A stretch of 64,000 nt of DNA from Rhizophagus irregularis (GCF_026210795.1 NC_089429.1:1798001-1862000), one strand, 5' to 3'; shown: positions 1 to 11,740, counted from the first letter of the stretch. Made by a program: numbers and translations. The notes: generated from the letters alone by a model not told the origin.

Positions 1-736
1 TCAACGTAATAATATCATCATCAATAAATTTCAATGGTTGGTAAAATCAAATGTACTATATTAATTCATTATAAATCAATATAAGCCTAAATTATAAGTA
101 AAACCGTTATAACAGCTATTTTCATCGAAAATTATTTATCTGTTATTGATAAAAAATGAAAAAAAAAATCGTAATGTTAACTTTTAAATAAAATTTGATT
201 ATTACAATAAATACTTCATGAGACTTTTATTCAATAACAACTTCAATAAATAATTTCAAAATATTGTAGTTAATTATTATGTTAGTATATATTGTATGAA
301 GGTTTGATAAAAAAAAAAAAGAATTTCTAATTCTTTTATTTTAAAATACGCTTCACAGTTAAGTAAAATTTTTCTCAAATAATTAAATCCTCAAATTTTT
401 TTAATTTTTTTTCATTACCCATATTAGGCTATAACAGCTATTAATTCCTTCATAATTTCTATAATTTGTACGAAAATAAGAAATGTCAGATGAGATGATA
501 ATCAGTTTCGAAACAATATTTTTTTTGTACGAAGTTTATATTGTACAATTACTAAATTAATAATGGCGTTTGCCTGTTTGTCTAAAAAAAATTTTTTTAT
601 TTGTAGCATTTCATTATTTGTGTAATAGTTAATGTGGTATCACAACTGTCACATAATAAAAGGTCAATCAGCGGGTTTAGCGGTTACACCATTTTTTCGA
701 TTGTTTACAAATTATTAAACACACTTCATAATAATT
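1..736. other. AT-rich upstream region, no gene seen
   Basis: Very AT-rich sequence with A and T homopolymers and no open frame worth reporting. It is presumably the upstream region of the kinase pseudogene that starts at 737. No convincing TATA box or shared promoter motif was recognised. Confidence 0.6.
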
Positions 737-1327
737 ATGTCCACTATTCGAAGAGAACTAATAAGTGCAGCACTTAATAGAGCATTTACATCTCTTGACT
801 ATAGCATGATCAATAACTTTCATGAAGATTATGAATTTAGGAAACAAATACTTCTTGCTGATAATTCTCTTACAGAAGAGGAAAAAACTGAAGCAATAAG
901 ATTAAATAATAGAGATTATGATCGAGATAAAATTAAGTATAATTCAGGGACAAGAAGAGTTTGTGAAAATTGTAACCAAAAATGTTTAGCTACATTATAT
1001 TGTGAATTTTGTGTTCAAAATTATTTAAAAGTTAATTTATCAAATTGGACATCTGGAAATAATGATATTGATAATTTAATAAAAAATTGTCAAATGGAAA
1101 CACTTAGACCAAATGTTATTATTGAATGGATCCCATATAATAATTTACAAAATATTGAATATCTAACAAGAGGCGGTTTCTCTAAAATTTATATAGCAGA
1201 TTGGATTTATGGAAGATATGAAGAATGGGATTCTAAAGAACGAAAATTAATAAGATTTGGAACAATTAAAGTAATACTTAAACAATTAGAAAATGTTGAA
1301 AATGCAAGTCAAAGTTGGTTTGAAGAG

Positions 1328-1402
1328 GTTTGTAATCTAAAAAAATTTGATATTTTCTCTATTTATAAGAAACTAAAATTTAAAATCATCCTTTATATAT
1401 AG
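1328..1402 (+). other. Intron 1 of the kinase pseudogene
   Basis: A 75-nt GT-AG intron in phase 0. Splicing joins WFEE to AKSHLTISNKYAEIVQCFG, which restores the kinase beta-3/alpha-C region. Without splicing the frame ends at 1402. Confidence 0.8.
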
Positions 1403-2177
1403 GCTAAATCACATTTAACAATAAGTAACAAATATGCTGAGATTGTTCAATGTTTTGGTTTAACACAAAATCCATCAAATGGAAATTATATGCTTGTTAT
1501 AAGGAAATGTGATGTAAATTTAAGAGAATATTTACAACAAAATCATAATCAACTTATATGGAATGAAAGAATTAAAATTACTTTTTTAATAATTAATGCA
1601 CTTTATAATATTCATGAAGAAAATTCAATTCATAGAGATTTGCATTCTGGAAATATATTATATTCACAGTTTAATAATTCCTGGCGTATTAGTGATCTTG
1701 GATTTTGTGGTCCTGCAAATAGATCATCAACAAGCATTTATGGAAATCTTCCTTACATAGCTCCTGAAGTTATTAATGGAAAAGGCTATACTTTTAAATC
1801 TGATATTTATAGTATTGCAATGCTTATGTGGGAAATTTCATTTGGACAGCCTCCATTTATGAATTATGAACATGATTGTATTTTTGCAATTAATATCATT
1901 GATGGTATAAGACCAAAAATTATATCAGAAATTCCTTCCGAATTTAAAAGTCTAATGGAATAATGTTGGGATGCTAATCCATTAAAAAGGCCTGATATTA
2001 ACACACTTTGTAATAAGATGAATGAAATTATGTCATATTATCGAAATAAACCTGATGAACTACCTCAAACAATAATACAAGTAGACAAAAAAACAAGCAG
2101 TATTATGAGTAGTAAAATATTTGCAAGTAAAATTCATAGTTTTGAAAATCTACCTGAACCAAAAAATGCAACAGAAG

Positions 2178-2267
2178 GTAAAGTAATTATTTTAATAATT
2201 ATTTGCCATTTAATACTTTCGTTTCTATTTTTAATAATATCATCTTTTCTAATTTGTGAAATAACAG
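2178..2267 (+). other. Intron 2 of the kinase pseudogene
   Basis: A 90-nt GTAAAG to ACAG intron. Its length is divisible by three and it has no in-frame stop, so when retained it reads as a hydrophobic stretch that mimics a membrane helix. Splicing gives NATEEEQE, the expected kinase tail. Confidence 0.75.
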
Positions 2268-2276
2268 AAGAACAAG

Positions 2277-2279
2277 AAG
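2277..2279. repeat. Target-site duplication AAG, left
   Basis: AAG immediately left of the CACTG terminus; its copy is at 5302-5304. In the host it is the end of the exon before the GTAATA donor. Confidence 0.7.
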
Positions 2280-2624
2280 CACTGGTCGAAGTGGGATGAT
2301 TTGCATGAAGTTTATTGCCCATAAATAGCTTATAAATTTGGTGATCTCAATTACGATTAGGAAATCTCCATCAAATTTAATTTATAGATTGAAACAGTAA
2401 AATTTATTGTAAATTTTATGATTTTAAAATTAATTCGCTAATTTATAATGTATAAATTCTGAATAAATTTTAATTAAATTTAATATCAATGTATATTACA
2501 CATATTATAGCTTGAAATTTACTTGAAATATGATATTTAATTTGCGACAAGCCATCTACTTAAATTTTGCTATTACTTAAACAAAGTTTTATATCATTGC
2601 AAAATAACAAAAATAGCAGAGATA

Positions 2625-2763
2625 AATCATAAACTTCGTAGCCACGCTCAATTAAGGCAATGTATTACTGGACCTACACTAAAGATGACTTTAGCAAGGC
2701 TTTCTTTATGAATTAAAAGAAATTTCATACACTTTGCCAGCTGGTGAGAAAGCTTATGAACTC
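2625..2763. repeat. Left arm of internal long inverted repeat
   Basis: A 139-bp arm whose reverse complement recurs at 4693-4830 with five substitutions and one single-base indel by eye. Neither arm lies at the transposon ends; the left arm begins 345 bp inside the left terminus. Confidence 0.9.
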
Positions 2764-3499
2764 TGATAATTTCAAGTCAATTATACTAAAAAACCCAGAA
2801 TATAAATTTTTCTAGGATTTTTTTTTATATTAGATTGGTATAGTATAATGAATAGATATAAAAATTTTTTTGGAATTTTTTTAATAATAGATTGGTATAA
2901 ATATATTTTGAGATTTTTTTTAACAATAGAGTCAATAGAATAATGGATAGATATAAAAAGTTTGCTGGAATTTTTTAATACAATAAGTTGTTTTGCAAGA
3001 AATAATAACTAATTTGTCTGTTTATTATTTTGAAGAGTATAAAAGAAAAAATGCAAAGAAATTAAAAAAAAATTGATTAAAAATAGTTAAAATAGTTTAA
3101 CGGCTTTAACGCGTCCATCGCATCCTACATAAAATTAATGTCACGTGTATCACGTGATATAATGAAACTGATAGGCGCAGTTCAATGATAATCTTTAAAA
3201 AAAAGTTTACATTCTTGTCCTTCTTTCCCATAATTCCTTTCCCTCTTTCTCGTTCATTAATTTCTTTTTCACAACAGTAACATCAACAAGCTATTGATAT
3301 AAACAACTGACAAAAAATTAAAGGAATGAACAATGTTCCCAATGGTTTGAAGTTGAGGTTCAATTGAGAACGAACTGAACATTTCCACAAGTTAGTGCTC
3401 TCTTAGGTGATTTCTGATTTCTTTTTTATTTTTATCGATTATTAGATTTTTTTTTTGTTTTATTAACTAATAAATTTTCTTTTTTTCTTTTTATTTTTC

Positions 3500-4680
3500 A
3501 TAAAAATTTTTCCAAGCCTATGATAGCTGGACTTTGGAAATTAGTTTATAAACCATTGATTAGGCTACTGAAGAAAACAAAAGTAAAAATTATACTTTAC
3601 AAAAAACAAGAATCGGAAAACTAAAATAAACAGTAAGTTATTAATTTTGTTTTAATAGTTTATCATTAAGTGTTAGGAATGAATTTTCTTTTTTATTTCC
3701 TTCTTTTTTTGGTAGGTAATATTCTCTGGAGGAACTTTTGGATGGTAAGTAAATTTTTTGGGGAAGAGTTTCGCCATTATCTATGAGGAATGTATTAAAT
3801 TTTCCTTTTTTATTTTTTGTAGGTAATAACTTTCTCTGTGGAAGACTTTTGGATGGTGAGTTATTTCTTTTGAGAGGATTTCGTCATTTATCTATAAGAA
3901 ATGTCTGACACTTCTTTTTTTAATCTTTATAGGTTCTGTATTTCCAGACTCCAGTAAGCTATTTGAGTTCGGAATTGACTTTAAGAAACCTACTTTAAAA
4001 GAATTTTATTAATGAAACTTTTCTTTTTTTTATTTTTTAGCCTTAGGTTAATGTATTCTTTTAGATGACTGATATGGTACTTCGGATCTTTGAAGCAGAA
4101 TTTTGACAAGGGAAGACAAAGAAGTTTTTCACTTATTTTTAATGCTAGATTTTTTTGATACATGGACTTCTGGTAATTCTTTTTTAAAGTTCTTTTTTTT
4201 TAATTTAACGAAAGAAAAAGTGACTTTTAAATTATTCTAACAAAATTTTTTAAACTTTTTATTTTAACATAACATTAACTTAATGACTTCATTTTTCGTT
4301 ATTATTTAGATAAATCTTCAGCTTGCTCTTTGGATGCTGGTTTTGGTAAGATATTTTTTACTTTAATGTTAACAAACAATTACTAACTTTTTTTTCTTTT
4401 ATACTGTAGACAACTTGCTCTTTGGCTTCCAGGAATATCTTTGAACACAAATTTCGTAAGTTCAATTTTTTCTTTAATTTTTTCTTTTAACAACCGAATG
4501 ATCACTAATATTCATCATCTTTCTTTTTTCAGATGGTTGGTTCTTTGACTCTTTAAATGCATGAAAAACTTGATAAGATTTTGTTTCTAATTATGCATTT
4601 CAATGAAATGTTTTTACTAATGTTTAATTTTCTCTTTTTTTAGATGGTCTAGAATGTTTAGGAATCTTGTAAAAAAAAGG
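3500..4680 (+). ncRNA. Candidate multi-micro-exon non-coding transcript inside the transposon
   Basis: Short, GC-richer blocks alternate with T-rich, intron-like spacers bounded by splice-like signals. Examples are blocks at 3716-3744 (acceptor TAG, donor GTAAGT) and 3823-3855 (acceptor GTAG, donor GTGAGT). Others lie near 3937-3949, 4312-4345, 4411-4456, 4534-4560 and 4645-4680. The blocks at 3716 and 3823 and their following spacers are clearly duplicates; further pairs share CTCTTTGG or ATGGT starts. No open frame runs through them in any phase I tried. A spliced non-coding RNA or a degenerate multi-intron gene are the two readings; transcription is unproven. Confidence 0.4.
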
Positions 4681-4692
4681 GGTTTAAGGTTA

Positions 4693-4830
4693 GAGATCAT
4701 AGGCTTTCTCACCAGCTGGCAAAGTGTATGAAATTTCTTTAATTCACAAAGAAAGCCTTACTAAAGTCATCTTTAGTGTAGGTCTAGTAATACATTGCCT
4801 TAATTGAGCGTGGCTACGAAGTTTATGATT
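4693..4830. repeat. Right arm of internal long inverted repeat
   Basis: Inverted partner of 2625-2763. The pair encloses about 1.9 kb. A transcript through both arms would form a very stable hairpin, and the pair could also be the ends of an older nested element. Confidence 0.9.
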
Positions 4831-5301
4831 CTTTAATAGGACTTTTGTCAAGTATCTTATTATACAACATTTTGTTTTATTAATTTTACAATGCATTTAA
4901 AGTGTTAGCGAAGTTTCTTTATAATATACATAAAATTTATATAGAATTTATAATAATTTATTGTATTTATTGTTAATATTTTAGCTATATATTTGCAAAT
5001 ATGAGCAGAATTTCTTTAACATTTCTTTATAATGCAAACAATTTCATTTTAATATGTTGTAAATTTAAATGATGTATAAATATGTTTTATTGCAATTTAA
5101 AATACATTTATATAATGGAAACTTGCAAATTTCAAAAGATATATACACTTCATGGAAATTGGACAAGTTTACAACTAATTTCTGTGACATACATTTTAAT
5201 CGGATTCAATTGAAATTACTAGTAAATCAATATGAAATGTGACGTGTGCGTAAAATTTCTCTGATGTAAATATATTGCACATCACCCCACTTTGACCAGT
5301 G

Positions 5302-5304
5302 AAG
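5302..5304. repeat. Target-site duplication AAG, right
   Basis: Second copy of AAG, directly after CAGTG and directly before GTAATA, the displaced kinase splice donor. Confidence 0.7.
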
Positions 5305-5987
5305 GTAATATAAAATTGATTTTTTTAGCTTTATTTATAAAATCTTCAATATAAAAAATATAAAAGGCCATTTTTTTTAATAGCATTTCATAGTAAATCA
5401 TATGATTTTAGTGTTCCTTATAATAGTAAGTAATTATTAAAGTTATATTAAATATTTGCATCGCTTAATAATAATTGTTTATTGTTTTTATTTTTAGTTG
5501 ATGATTTTGGCAAATCAAGTAATCGGAATACATCAAACATAAGTAATATTATCAAAGGTAATTTATTATTAATTTTAAAAAAGAATAAAATGAATATTAT
5601 ATAAAAAATTTACCAATTGATATTTTAAATTTTAGATAGTAGCAAAAAATTATCCAAAGTATTTAAAAAATTTCAAAGAATGGCAAGTAAAAATTTAATA
5701 AATTAATTCTAATTTAATTTAATAATAAAATAACATTTATTAAATTTGATTTGTTATAATAATTTTAATAATCACAGATAATCATAATAAAAAACATTGC
5801 TAACACAAAATCTTAATAATGAAGGTAAGCAAATTATCTATTGAGCTCCTTTTTAGATAATAAATTAACATTTTTTACCTTTGTTTCTATAGATGAAGAT
5901 GAAGTATATAATAATCCAATTCTTCATTCAGAGGAACAAGATGAATTTGAAATTCCTGATGGTTCGTCTATTCTTTCTATTCTTTAA

Positions 5988-6727
5988 TATAAAATAATAA
6001 AATTTTTTATTTATTAATTAATTTATTTTGATAAGAATATCAGTCAATTATTGAATTATTTAAACACCAAGATTATATTATTAGGTAGTTTCTTAGTTTG
6101 TAATTTAAATAATTCTTTTTTTTTTGTATATGTATTAGAACTTATTCATTTATTAAATAAAAATACAAATTTATTATATATTATATACTACAAAATATTA
6201 TATGAACGTCGTATGATAAATTAATTTTAAGTATTAATATGCTATTTACTTAATAAGTATTTTAATTAAAAAAAATTGATAATCTAACAAATAATATAAA
6301 TTACTCATTCATTTCTAAAACATTTTCGCATCTTTTGCATAATTCACTTTCTGTGTGTGCATTATAATTCCAACATCTATAAATAAAGAAGCCCTTTTAA
6401 TTATAATCTTACAAATCCTATCAGATAAATCAACTTCATTAGTATATATCAAAGTATTATTTGAACAATTCTCAATCATTTCCGAAGACGAAGATATTGC
6501 TGCATTTGAAGTTGTAAAAAATAGATGGCTATCCACATCAGAGAAGATATTCTTAGTTTATTATTCCTCCATGTTCAAGATTATTTAATCAAAACAAAAG
6601 GAGACATAAAGAAAAGAGGTATCGGGTGAAAGAAAATATTCTTCAACCTTACAAAGTTTCAGAATGCCAGAAAAGGGAATTTATAATGAATATATTTTCC
6701 ATAAAGTAGTAATAAAATTTGAACCCT
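5988..6727. other. Gene-less spacer with a weak open frame
   Basis: AT-rich spacer after the kinase remnant. An open stretch at 6355-6588 (+) encodes an acidic and hydrophobic peptide (ISEDEDIAAFEVVKNRWL), but it has no ATG and no recognised family. It may be an eroded exon. Confidence 0.5.
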
Positions 6728-7803
6728 AAAAGAAAGCCTAATAAAGAGAAGACCTAGGCAGAGGAGATAAACCTAAAAAAAAAGATGAAAAAAAAATAAG
6801 ATGAACACTTCCAACCCACATACTACTTAAAGGAGGACGTAAAGAAAAAGGCCTAAAAAAAGACCTAATGAAGAGAAGACCTAGACAGAGAGAGGATAAA
6901 TCTAAAAAAAAAGATGACAAAAAAAAAAAATGATAAAACACCACACTCCCAAACCCACACTCCCACGCACCACACACTCCCACGCACCACTCCCAACCCA
7001 CACTCCCTCACTCCCTCACTCCACACTCCTACACTCCCCAACCCATACTCCCAACCCATATACCTAAAGGAGGATGTAAAGAAAAAGGCCTAAAAAAAGG
7101 CCTAATGAAGAGAAGACCTAGACAGAGAGAAGATAGAACTAAAAAAAAGTTGACGAAAAAAAATTAAATAAAACACCACACTCCCAAACCCACACTCCCA
7201 CGCACCACACACTCCCACGCACCACTCCCAACCCACACTCCCTCACTCCCTCACTCCACACTCCTACACTCCCCAACCCATACTCCCAACCCATATACCT
7301 AAAGGAGGATGTAAAGAAAAAGGCCTAAAAAAAGGCCTAATGAAGAGAAGACCTAGACAGAGAGAAGATAGAACTAAAAAAAAGTTGACGAAAAAAAATT
7401 AAATAAAACACCACACTCCCAAACCCACACTCCCACACACCACTCCCACACTCCCAACCCACACTTTCAACCCACATACCTAAAGGAGGAAGAAAAGGCC
7501 TAAAAAAGACCTAATAAAGAGAAGACCTAGACAGAGAGAAGATAGTCCTAAAAAAAAAAAGATGACGAAAAAATTAAAATAAAACACCACACACCCAAAC
7601 CCACCACGCTCCCACACTCACAACACTCACAACCCACACTCCTACACTCCCAACACTCCCAACACTCCCAACCCACACTCCCACACTCCCACACTCCCAA
7701 CCCACATACCTAAAGGAGGACGCAAAGAAAAAGGCCTGAAAGAAAACCTAATGAAGAGAAGACCTAGACAGAGAGAAGATAGACCTAAAAAAAAAGATGA
7801 CAA
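6728..7803. repeat. C-rich minisatellite, five long units
   Basis: Tandem array of 180-237-bp units. The landmark AAAGGAGGA occurs at 6829, 7066, 7301, 7482 and 7712. Each full unit has a purine half (GAGAAGACCTAGACAGAGAG) and a half built of CACTCCCA-type words. Units beginning at 7066 and 7301 are almost identical at first, so recent expansion or unequal exchange is likely. The minus strand carries many GGG tracts. No gene is encoded. Confidence 0.92.
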
Positions 7804-7899
7804 AACAGTATATATTGTGTGTATATGTATATATAATATTGTTACTGAACTAGGAAAGAATAGCAGATAATCGCTTTATTAATTATTTTTATTTATCTA

Positions 7900-8850
7900 C
7901 AGTGGCCTACAAAAAGTCAGTGAGTACCTGTAAAATACAATAATCATTATGCAAATATGCTCTAATGTAAAGTTTTTTTTTTATTAATTGACCCACCTTT
8001 TGTATTATAAGTAAAGTTGATCACCAAGTTGAATTACACCTACTCTGAAAATTACACGAACTTCTAATTAAAATTGATTTTTGTATTTAAAATTTATTGG
8101 AAAAAAATTAGATTTTTAATAGAAATCTTTTAGTATTAATACAACGATAAACTAACTTATTTGATCATATTTTATTTTTTAAATAAATTATTTTCCATAA
8201 TTTATAACATTATATGAAGTATCTATCATCAGTATTAACGCAATGATCAGCAAGTTACAACATTTTTACTGGCATTTGCCGATCATTTGTAGATCACTAC
8301 CAGATTATTTACCGGAATTTAGCAAAACTAGTGCATTAAATTTAGCCAAATTTTTTTTGTATGAATGTTGGAAATTTTGACTATTTGTTTCTAACTTTTT
8401 TATTATAATCATAATATAAGATCATGATTTATTCTTTATTTAACAATTTACAAATAATTAATAGATGCCAAATATCTTTGCCAAACGTGTGTAACTTGCT
8501 AATTATTTTGTTAATGTTGATGATACTTCGTGATCATTATGCTGTAAATTATGACAAATAATTTTATTAAAAAAAAATTAAGTGTTTTAAAGCAAATATT
8601 TTAATGCTAAATTATTACCATAGATTTCCATTAAAATATCTAAATATTTTAATAAATTTCAAAATATAACAATTAATTTTAATCAGAAATTCATGTAATT
8701 TTCAGAGTAAGCATAATTCAACTTGGTAATCAACTTAACTTATAATACAAAAGGTGAGTCAATTAATAAAAAAAAAACTTTACATTGGAGCATATTTGTG
8801 TAATGATTATTATATTTTACGGGTACTCACTGACTTTTTGTAGGCCACTG
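7900..8850. mobile_element. Tc1/mariner-like MITE with long inverted arms (951 bp)
   Basis: Begins CAGTGGCCTACAAAAAGTCA and ends with its reverse complement. It is flanked by TA on both sides (7898-7899, 8851-8852). The inverted arms extend about 200 bp (7900-8100 and 8650-8850) with scattered differences. TA duplications and CAGTGGC...ACAAAAGT-like ends are typical of Tc1/mariner. The roughly 550-bp centre is AT-rich and has no transposase frame, so it would need a transposase in trans. A Tc1-type transposase relic lies at 56184-56520, but no link between the two is shown. Confidence 0.88.
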
Positions 8851-8852
8851 TA

Positions 8853-11379
8853 TAAGGCGTGGCTATATACAAATCACGTGATATAATCTTATATTTACTA
8901 AGGAGTGAATAAATTATAATCCCGTCTCGCGTCCCATTCAAAATTCCTAATAAGCATATTAAAAAATAAAAAATTTTTATTGAAAAGCAAGAAAAAAAAT
9001 ATTTTAGATCATGTAATAATGTTATAACAATTAATATTTTTATTGGTATGTAATAATTTGTATGTTTCACAAGAATTAACGTTTTTTTATTTGTAAAAAT
9101 TAAAATTTTTTATATTAATAATTTTAATAATTTTAATAATTTTAATAATAATACTTTAATAAATTATTATTAAATGTCATTATAAATAATAGTTATGGGG
9201 TAAAATATCGGTAACCCCGAATATCAGTCCGTCAAAATCTTATTAGACTGACCAATAATATAATGATATAATTTTTTTATTTTTAATATGCTGATTAAAA
9301 TTTAATAATATTAGTGTCGGGAAATGTCGTGGCTCGTGACTTTGAATTTTTGTGAAACGTCAGGTTTATTATAATGGGATCGGGAATTCGTAGTAAATCC
9401 GTAATAAGTAAGGTACGATGTGACAAACTTTTCCAGCGTAATCATGAAAATTGGCCAGAATTATGACATTTTACACTGTCGGAATAAATATATAATAAAA
9501 ATAAAAAAGTGTAGAATGTGATGCAGCGTGATGAATAATATGAATAGCGTGATTTATTAGCGTGATTTTATTACTCAGCAATATTAAATGAGTCTAAATT
9601 CTGGCGGGTATGATCTTATGTTCTTATGTAGATGGGTTCGTAACATACCTGCTGTAAATCTTGAAGTAATACAAAAAATTTTTTAAAATTGTTTTGGCCT
9701 GATTTGATTTGATTTCATTATGGTCTGAAATAATTATCGTACCGTAAAATTTTTAAGTGTACCTGATAAAAAAATACATAACAGCGCACTAAAATAACAA
9801 CGTAACTAAATACAGAATAACTCGAAATGAAGTTTCTCTGTTTCTGTTTGAAATTCTATTAGAGTATTTTTTCCAATAATATATACAATATTTCTTCAAC
9901 CGTAGTGTAGAAATCACTATTACGGCATTAACTTTTACCATTTTTCATAGTATTTATAGTATTTCCCAAGGGTAGTACAATTTATTATTATTATATTATT
10001 CACATATTTACTAAAATATTCCGGTTGAATAATATATATATATATATATAACAAGCTTTGTCTACAAGTACTAATATATCTAAATTGGAAATCGGAACCT
10101 TAAATTGTGATCAGTTAACACAGTTAACAATTTCCTACTATAATTGTACGCGACGCGTAACAGTCGTAGACTCATGATCATACGATCAATATATCCTCTT
10201 TCACTCATTCACTTGTCCTTTTTCCTTCTGCTTTTTGCTCACCTTTTCCCACTTTTGTCTGGATACCTCTTGGACAGAATTTCGAGATATATATATATGT
10301 ATAAGGTAAACTTACGAAATTCTGTTTTTTTTGTTTTTATTTATTTAGCAAAACGTTTACTAACGTTTCAGCTTTCTCTTTTGTAGGTTCTGGACGTTTC
10401 ATTTTGTCGTCTCTCCCCCTTCCTCTAGCCCATAATCAATTTTTATAACTTTCCTTTTCACCGTCTGTATATGGAAATATTTAAGTAGACTTCTAGGTAT
10501 TTTGTTGGGACCATATTAACTTTTTTTTGCAACACATTTCTTTTATTAAAATTAGTAAGAGTACATATATATAATATTTAGAATACTTAGAGATGCCAAC
10601 CAAATAAATAAACCTCGTTCTCTCTAGTCCTATGAAAAAACCGTATCTGGAGGAAGTGTGTGATCAACCAGACAAAATTACCAAACGGTCTACTCGCCCA
10701 GTTTTATCCCTCCTCTTTCCCATGGCCTTCCCTACAAAATGTAAATTAGTAAGTTTGTGAATTCTAAACTAATCAAGAACCCCTATGTTAAACACTAAGC
10801 TAAAAGCAAACGCGAGGGTCGTCAGTCCAAAATCCAGTCCCTCAATTCTGCATCCTAGTCATCACCATACCCCGCATAAAATTTGTTATCGGAAACTTTT
10901 TTATGTGAAATCACGTGACTTCGATTGCGAGATGCGACCCATTTATTGCTGTTTACTGTCTTCCTCCTTCTTTCCGTTCACCTTCCGTCTTTCTTTTCTC
11001 TTTCTCCTGCTCTCGCATCTCTCATCGCATTAATTCAAGCCACTGTATGGGCTCTCTGTCTTGGGTCTCTTTTCTCCTACCTCTTTCTCATCGGTCATAC
11101 AATTCTTCTTTGAGTCATTTTGTGAAATCGTCGTTCAACGTGGTGTATTCTTGCGAAATTTCACTTTATTCCGCTTTTATGACCTATCCTCAAGAAGTTG
11201 TTATGTTTCATAGCTCAGTCTTTCATCTGATCCAGGCTTCCTAGACCTTGTTCTTTGCTCAACGGTACAAAGTAATATGTTGCCATTCCATATCATTGGA
11301 AGTTGTTGTAAAGATCTCTTCCAGTTCTGTCAGCTTTACTTTTGCCTCTGCCATACCTTCAGATTCCTCGCTGAGCACT
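8853..11379. other. Gene-less region with pyrimidine-rich stretch
   Basis: No supported gene. It contains a TTTTAATAA run near 9115-9150, an (AT)n microsatellite at about 10026-10050, and a hairpin with a perfect 10-bp stem (CAGAATTTCG at 10275-10284, CGAAATTCTG at 10315-10324). A C/T-rich stretch at about 10190-11240 yields several overlapping Ser/Phe/Leu-rich frames that I read as composition artefacts. One TCACGTGA lies at 10911. Confidence 0.5.
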
Positions 11380-11740
11380 TGGTATCACACATACTCTATC
11401 TTTTTGGTCGCATGATAATCCTTTATGACCCCCACAACTTCTTCCGGCGCAATATTATCTTGTTTTTGAGTTTTGGTTGAGGCTTCAGCCTTAACTCTCC
11501 CGGTTTTTCATCAACCGAATCTGAATCCGAGTCTAAATCCTCTCCTAATTTCCAATTGATAATCATATCCACTATCACTTCTTCAGTTAAAGGTGTAGTT
11601 TTTTTGTATTTCTTGACCGCCATATTTGCTAACTCCATGTATATTCTATCAGGAGGTGTCAGTGGCGTAGAAATATTTGCCGAATGGTCAACTGGTGTTT
11701 GCGTATTAGGTGTTTTTGTCTTCTACCTTTTACCTTCTTC
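11380..11740 (-). pseudogene. Relic of a dispersed repeat-family protein
   Basis: Minus-strand coding-like sequence in at least two frames. From 11638 down to 11423 it reads MELANMAVKKYKK... with an acidic DLDSDSDSVDE segment. After a frameshift near 11465 it continues as NIAPEEVVGVIKDYHATKKI. The second segment resembles the relic at 24970-25160 (NISPKEAVEVIKEYRVDGKI), so both probably derive from one repeated gene or element family. I do not recognise its function. Frame changes and a stop right after IEYV indicate decay. Confidence 0.45.

Larger units (their letters stand above)
2280..5301. mobile_element. Non-autonomous CACTA-like DNA transposon (3,022 bp)
   Basis: The ends are imperfect terminal inverted repeats of about 26 bp, starting CACTGGTC on the left and ending GACCAGTG on the right, with three mismatches. 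They are flanked by the direct repeat AAG (2277-2279 and 5302-5304). CACTG/CACTA termini with a 3-bp target duplication are the hallmark of the CACTA (En/Spm) superfamily; the assignment is inferred from these two traits only. No transposase frame is present. The interior holds a 139-bp inverted repeat (2625-2763 and 4693-4830) and a run of micro-exon-like blocks. Removing the element and one AAG rejoins the host kinase exon to its splice donor GTAATA. Confidence 0.75.
737..5987 (+). pseudogene. Tyrosine-kinase-like protein kinase gene, disrupted by a transposon
   Basis: Exons can be traced at 737-1327, 1403-2177, 2268-2279, 5384-5425, 5498-5557, 5636-5686, 5778-5824 and 5893-5987, with GT-AG introns and matching phases. 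The protein starts with a Cys-rich segment (CENCNQKC, about residues 72-79). The kinase domain follows: glycine loop LTRGGFSKIY, an ATP-site Lys in KVILKQL, catalytic IHRDLHSGNIL, DLG in place of DFG, and YIAPEV. Exons beyond 5384 encode the family-like acidic tail (DDFGKSS, KKLSKVFKKFQ, HSEEQDEFEIPD). Three lesions are visible. A TAA at 1961-1963 replaces a codon just before CWDANPLKRP, in kinase subdomain XI. A 3,022-bp element sits at 2280-5301, exactly at the splice donor. The exon at 5778-5824 is 47 nt where 48 are needed. The kinase is presumably cytoplasmic signalling machinery of the large Glomeromycotina family; this copy should be non-functional. Confidence 0.88.

Noticed and set aside
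1961-1963. Alternative code with UAA read as glutamine
   Set aside because: Intact F-box genes in the same window end with TAA, and the affected genes carry other lesions.
2018-2299. Frame with a hydrophobic stretch that looks like a membrane protein
   Set aside because: The hydrophobic part is the 90-nt intron at 2178-2267; the ends are kinase tail.
6738-7059. Gly/Val/Trp-rich minus-strand frames
   Set aside because: They are translations of the minisatellite.
10144-11244. Several Ser/Phe/Leu-rich plus-strand frames
   Set aside because: Overlapping frames in C/T-rich DNA with no domain, no consistent codon use and no splice pattern.
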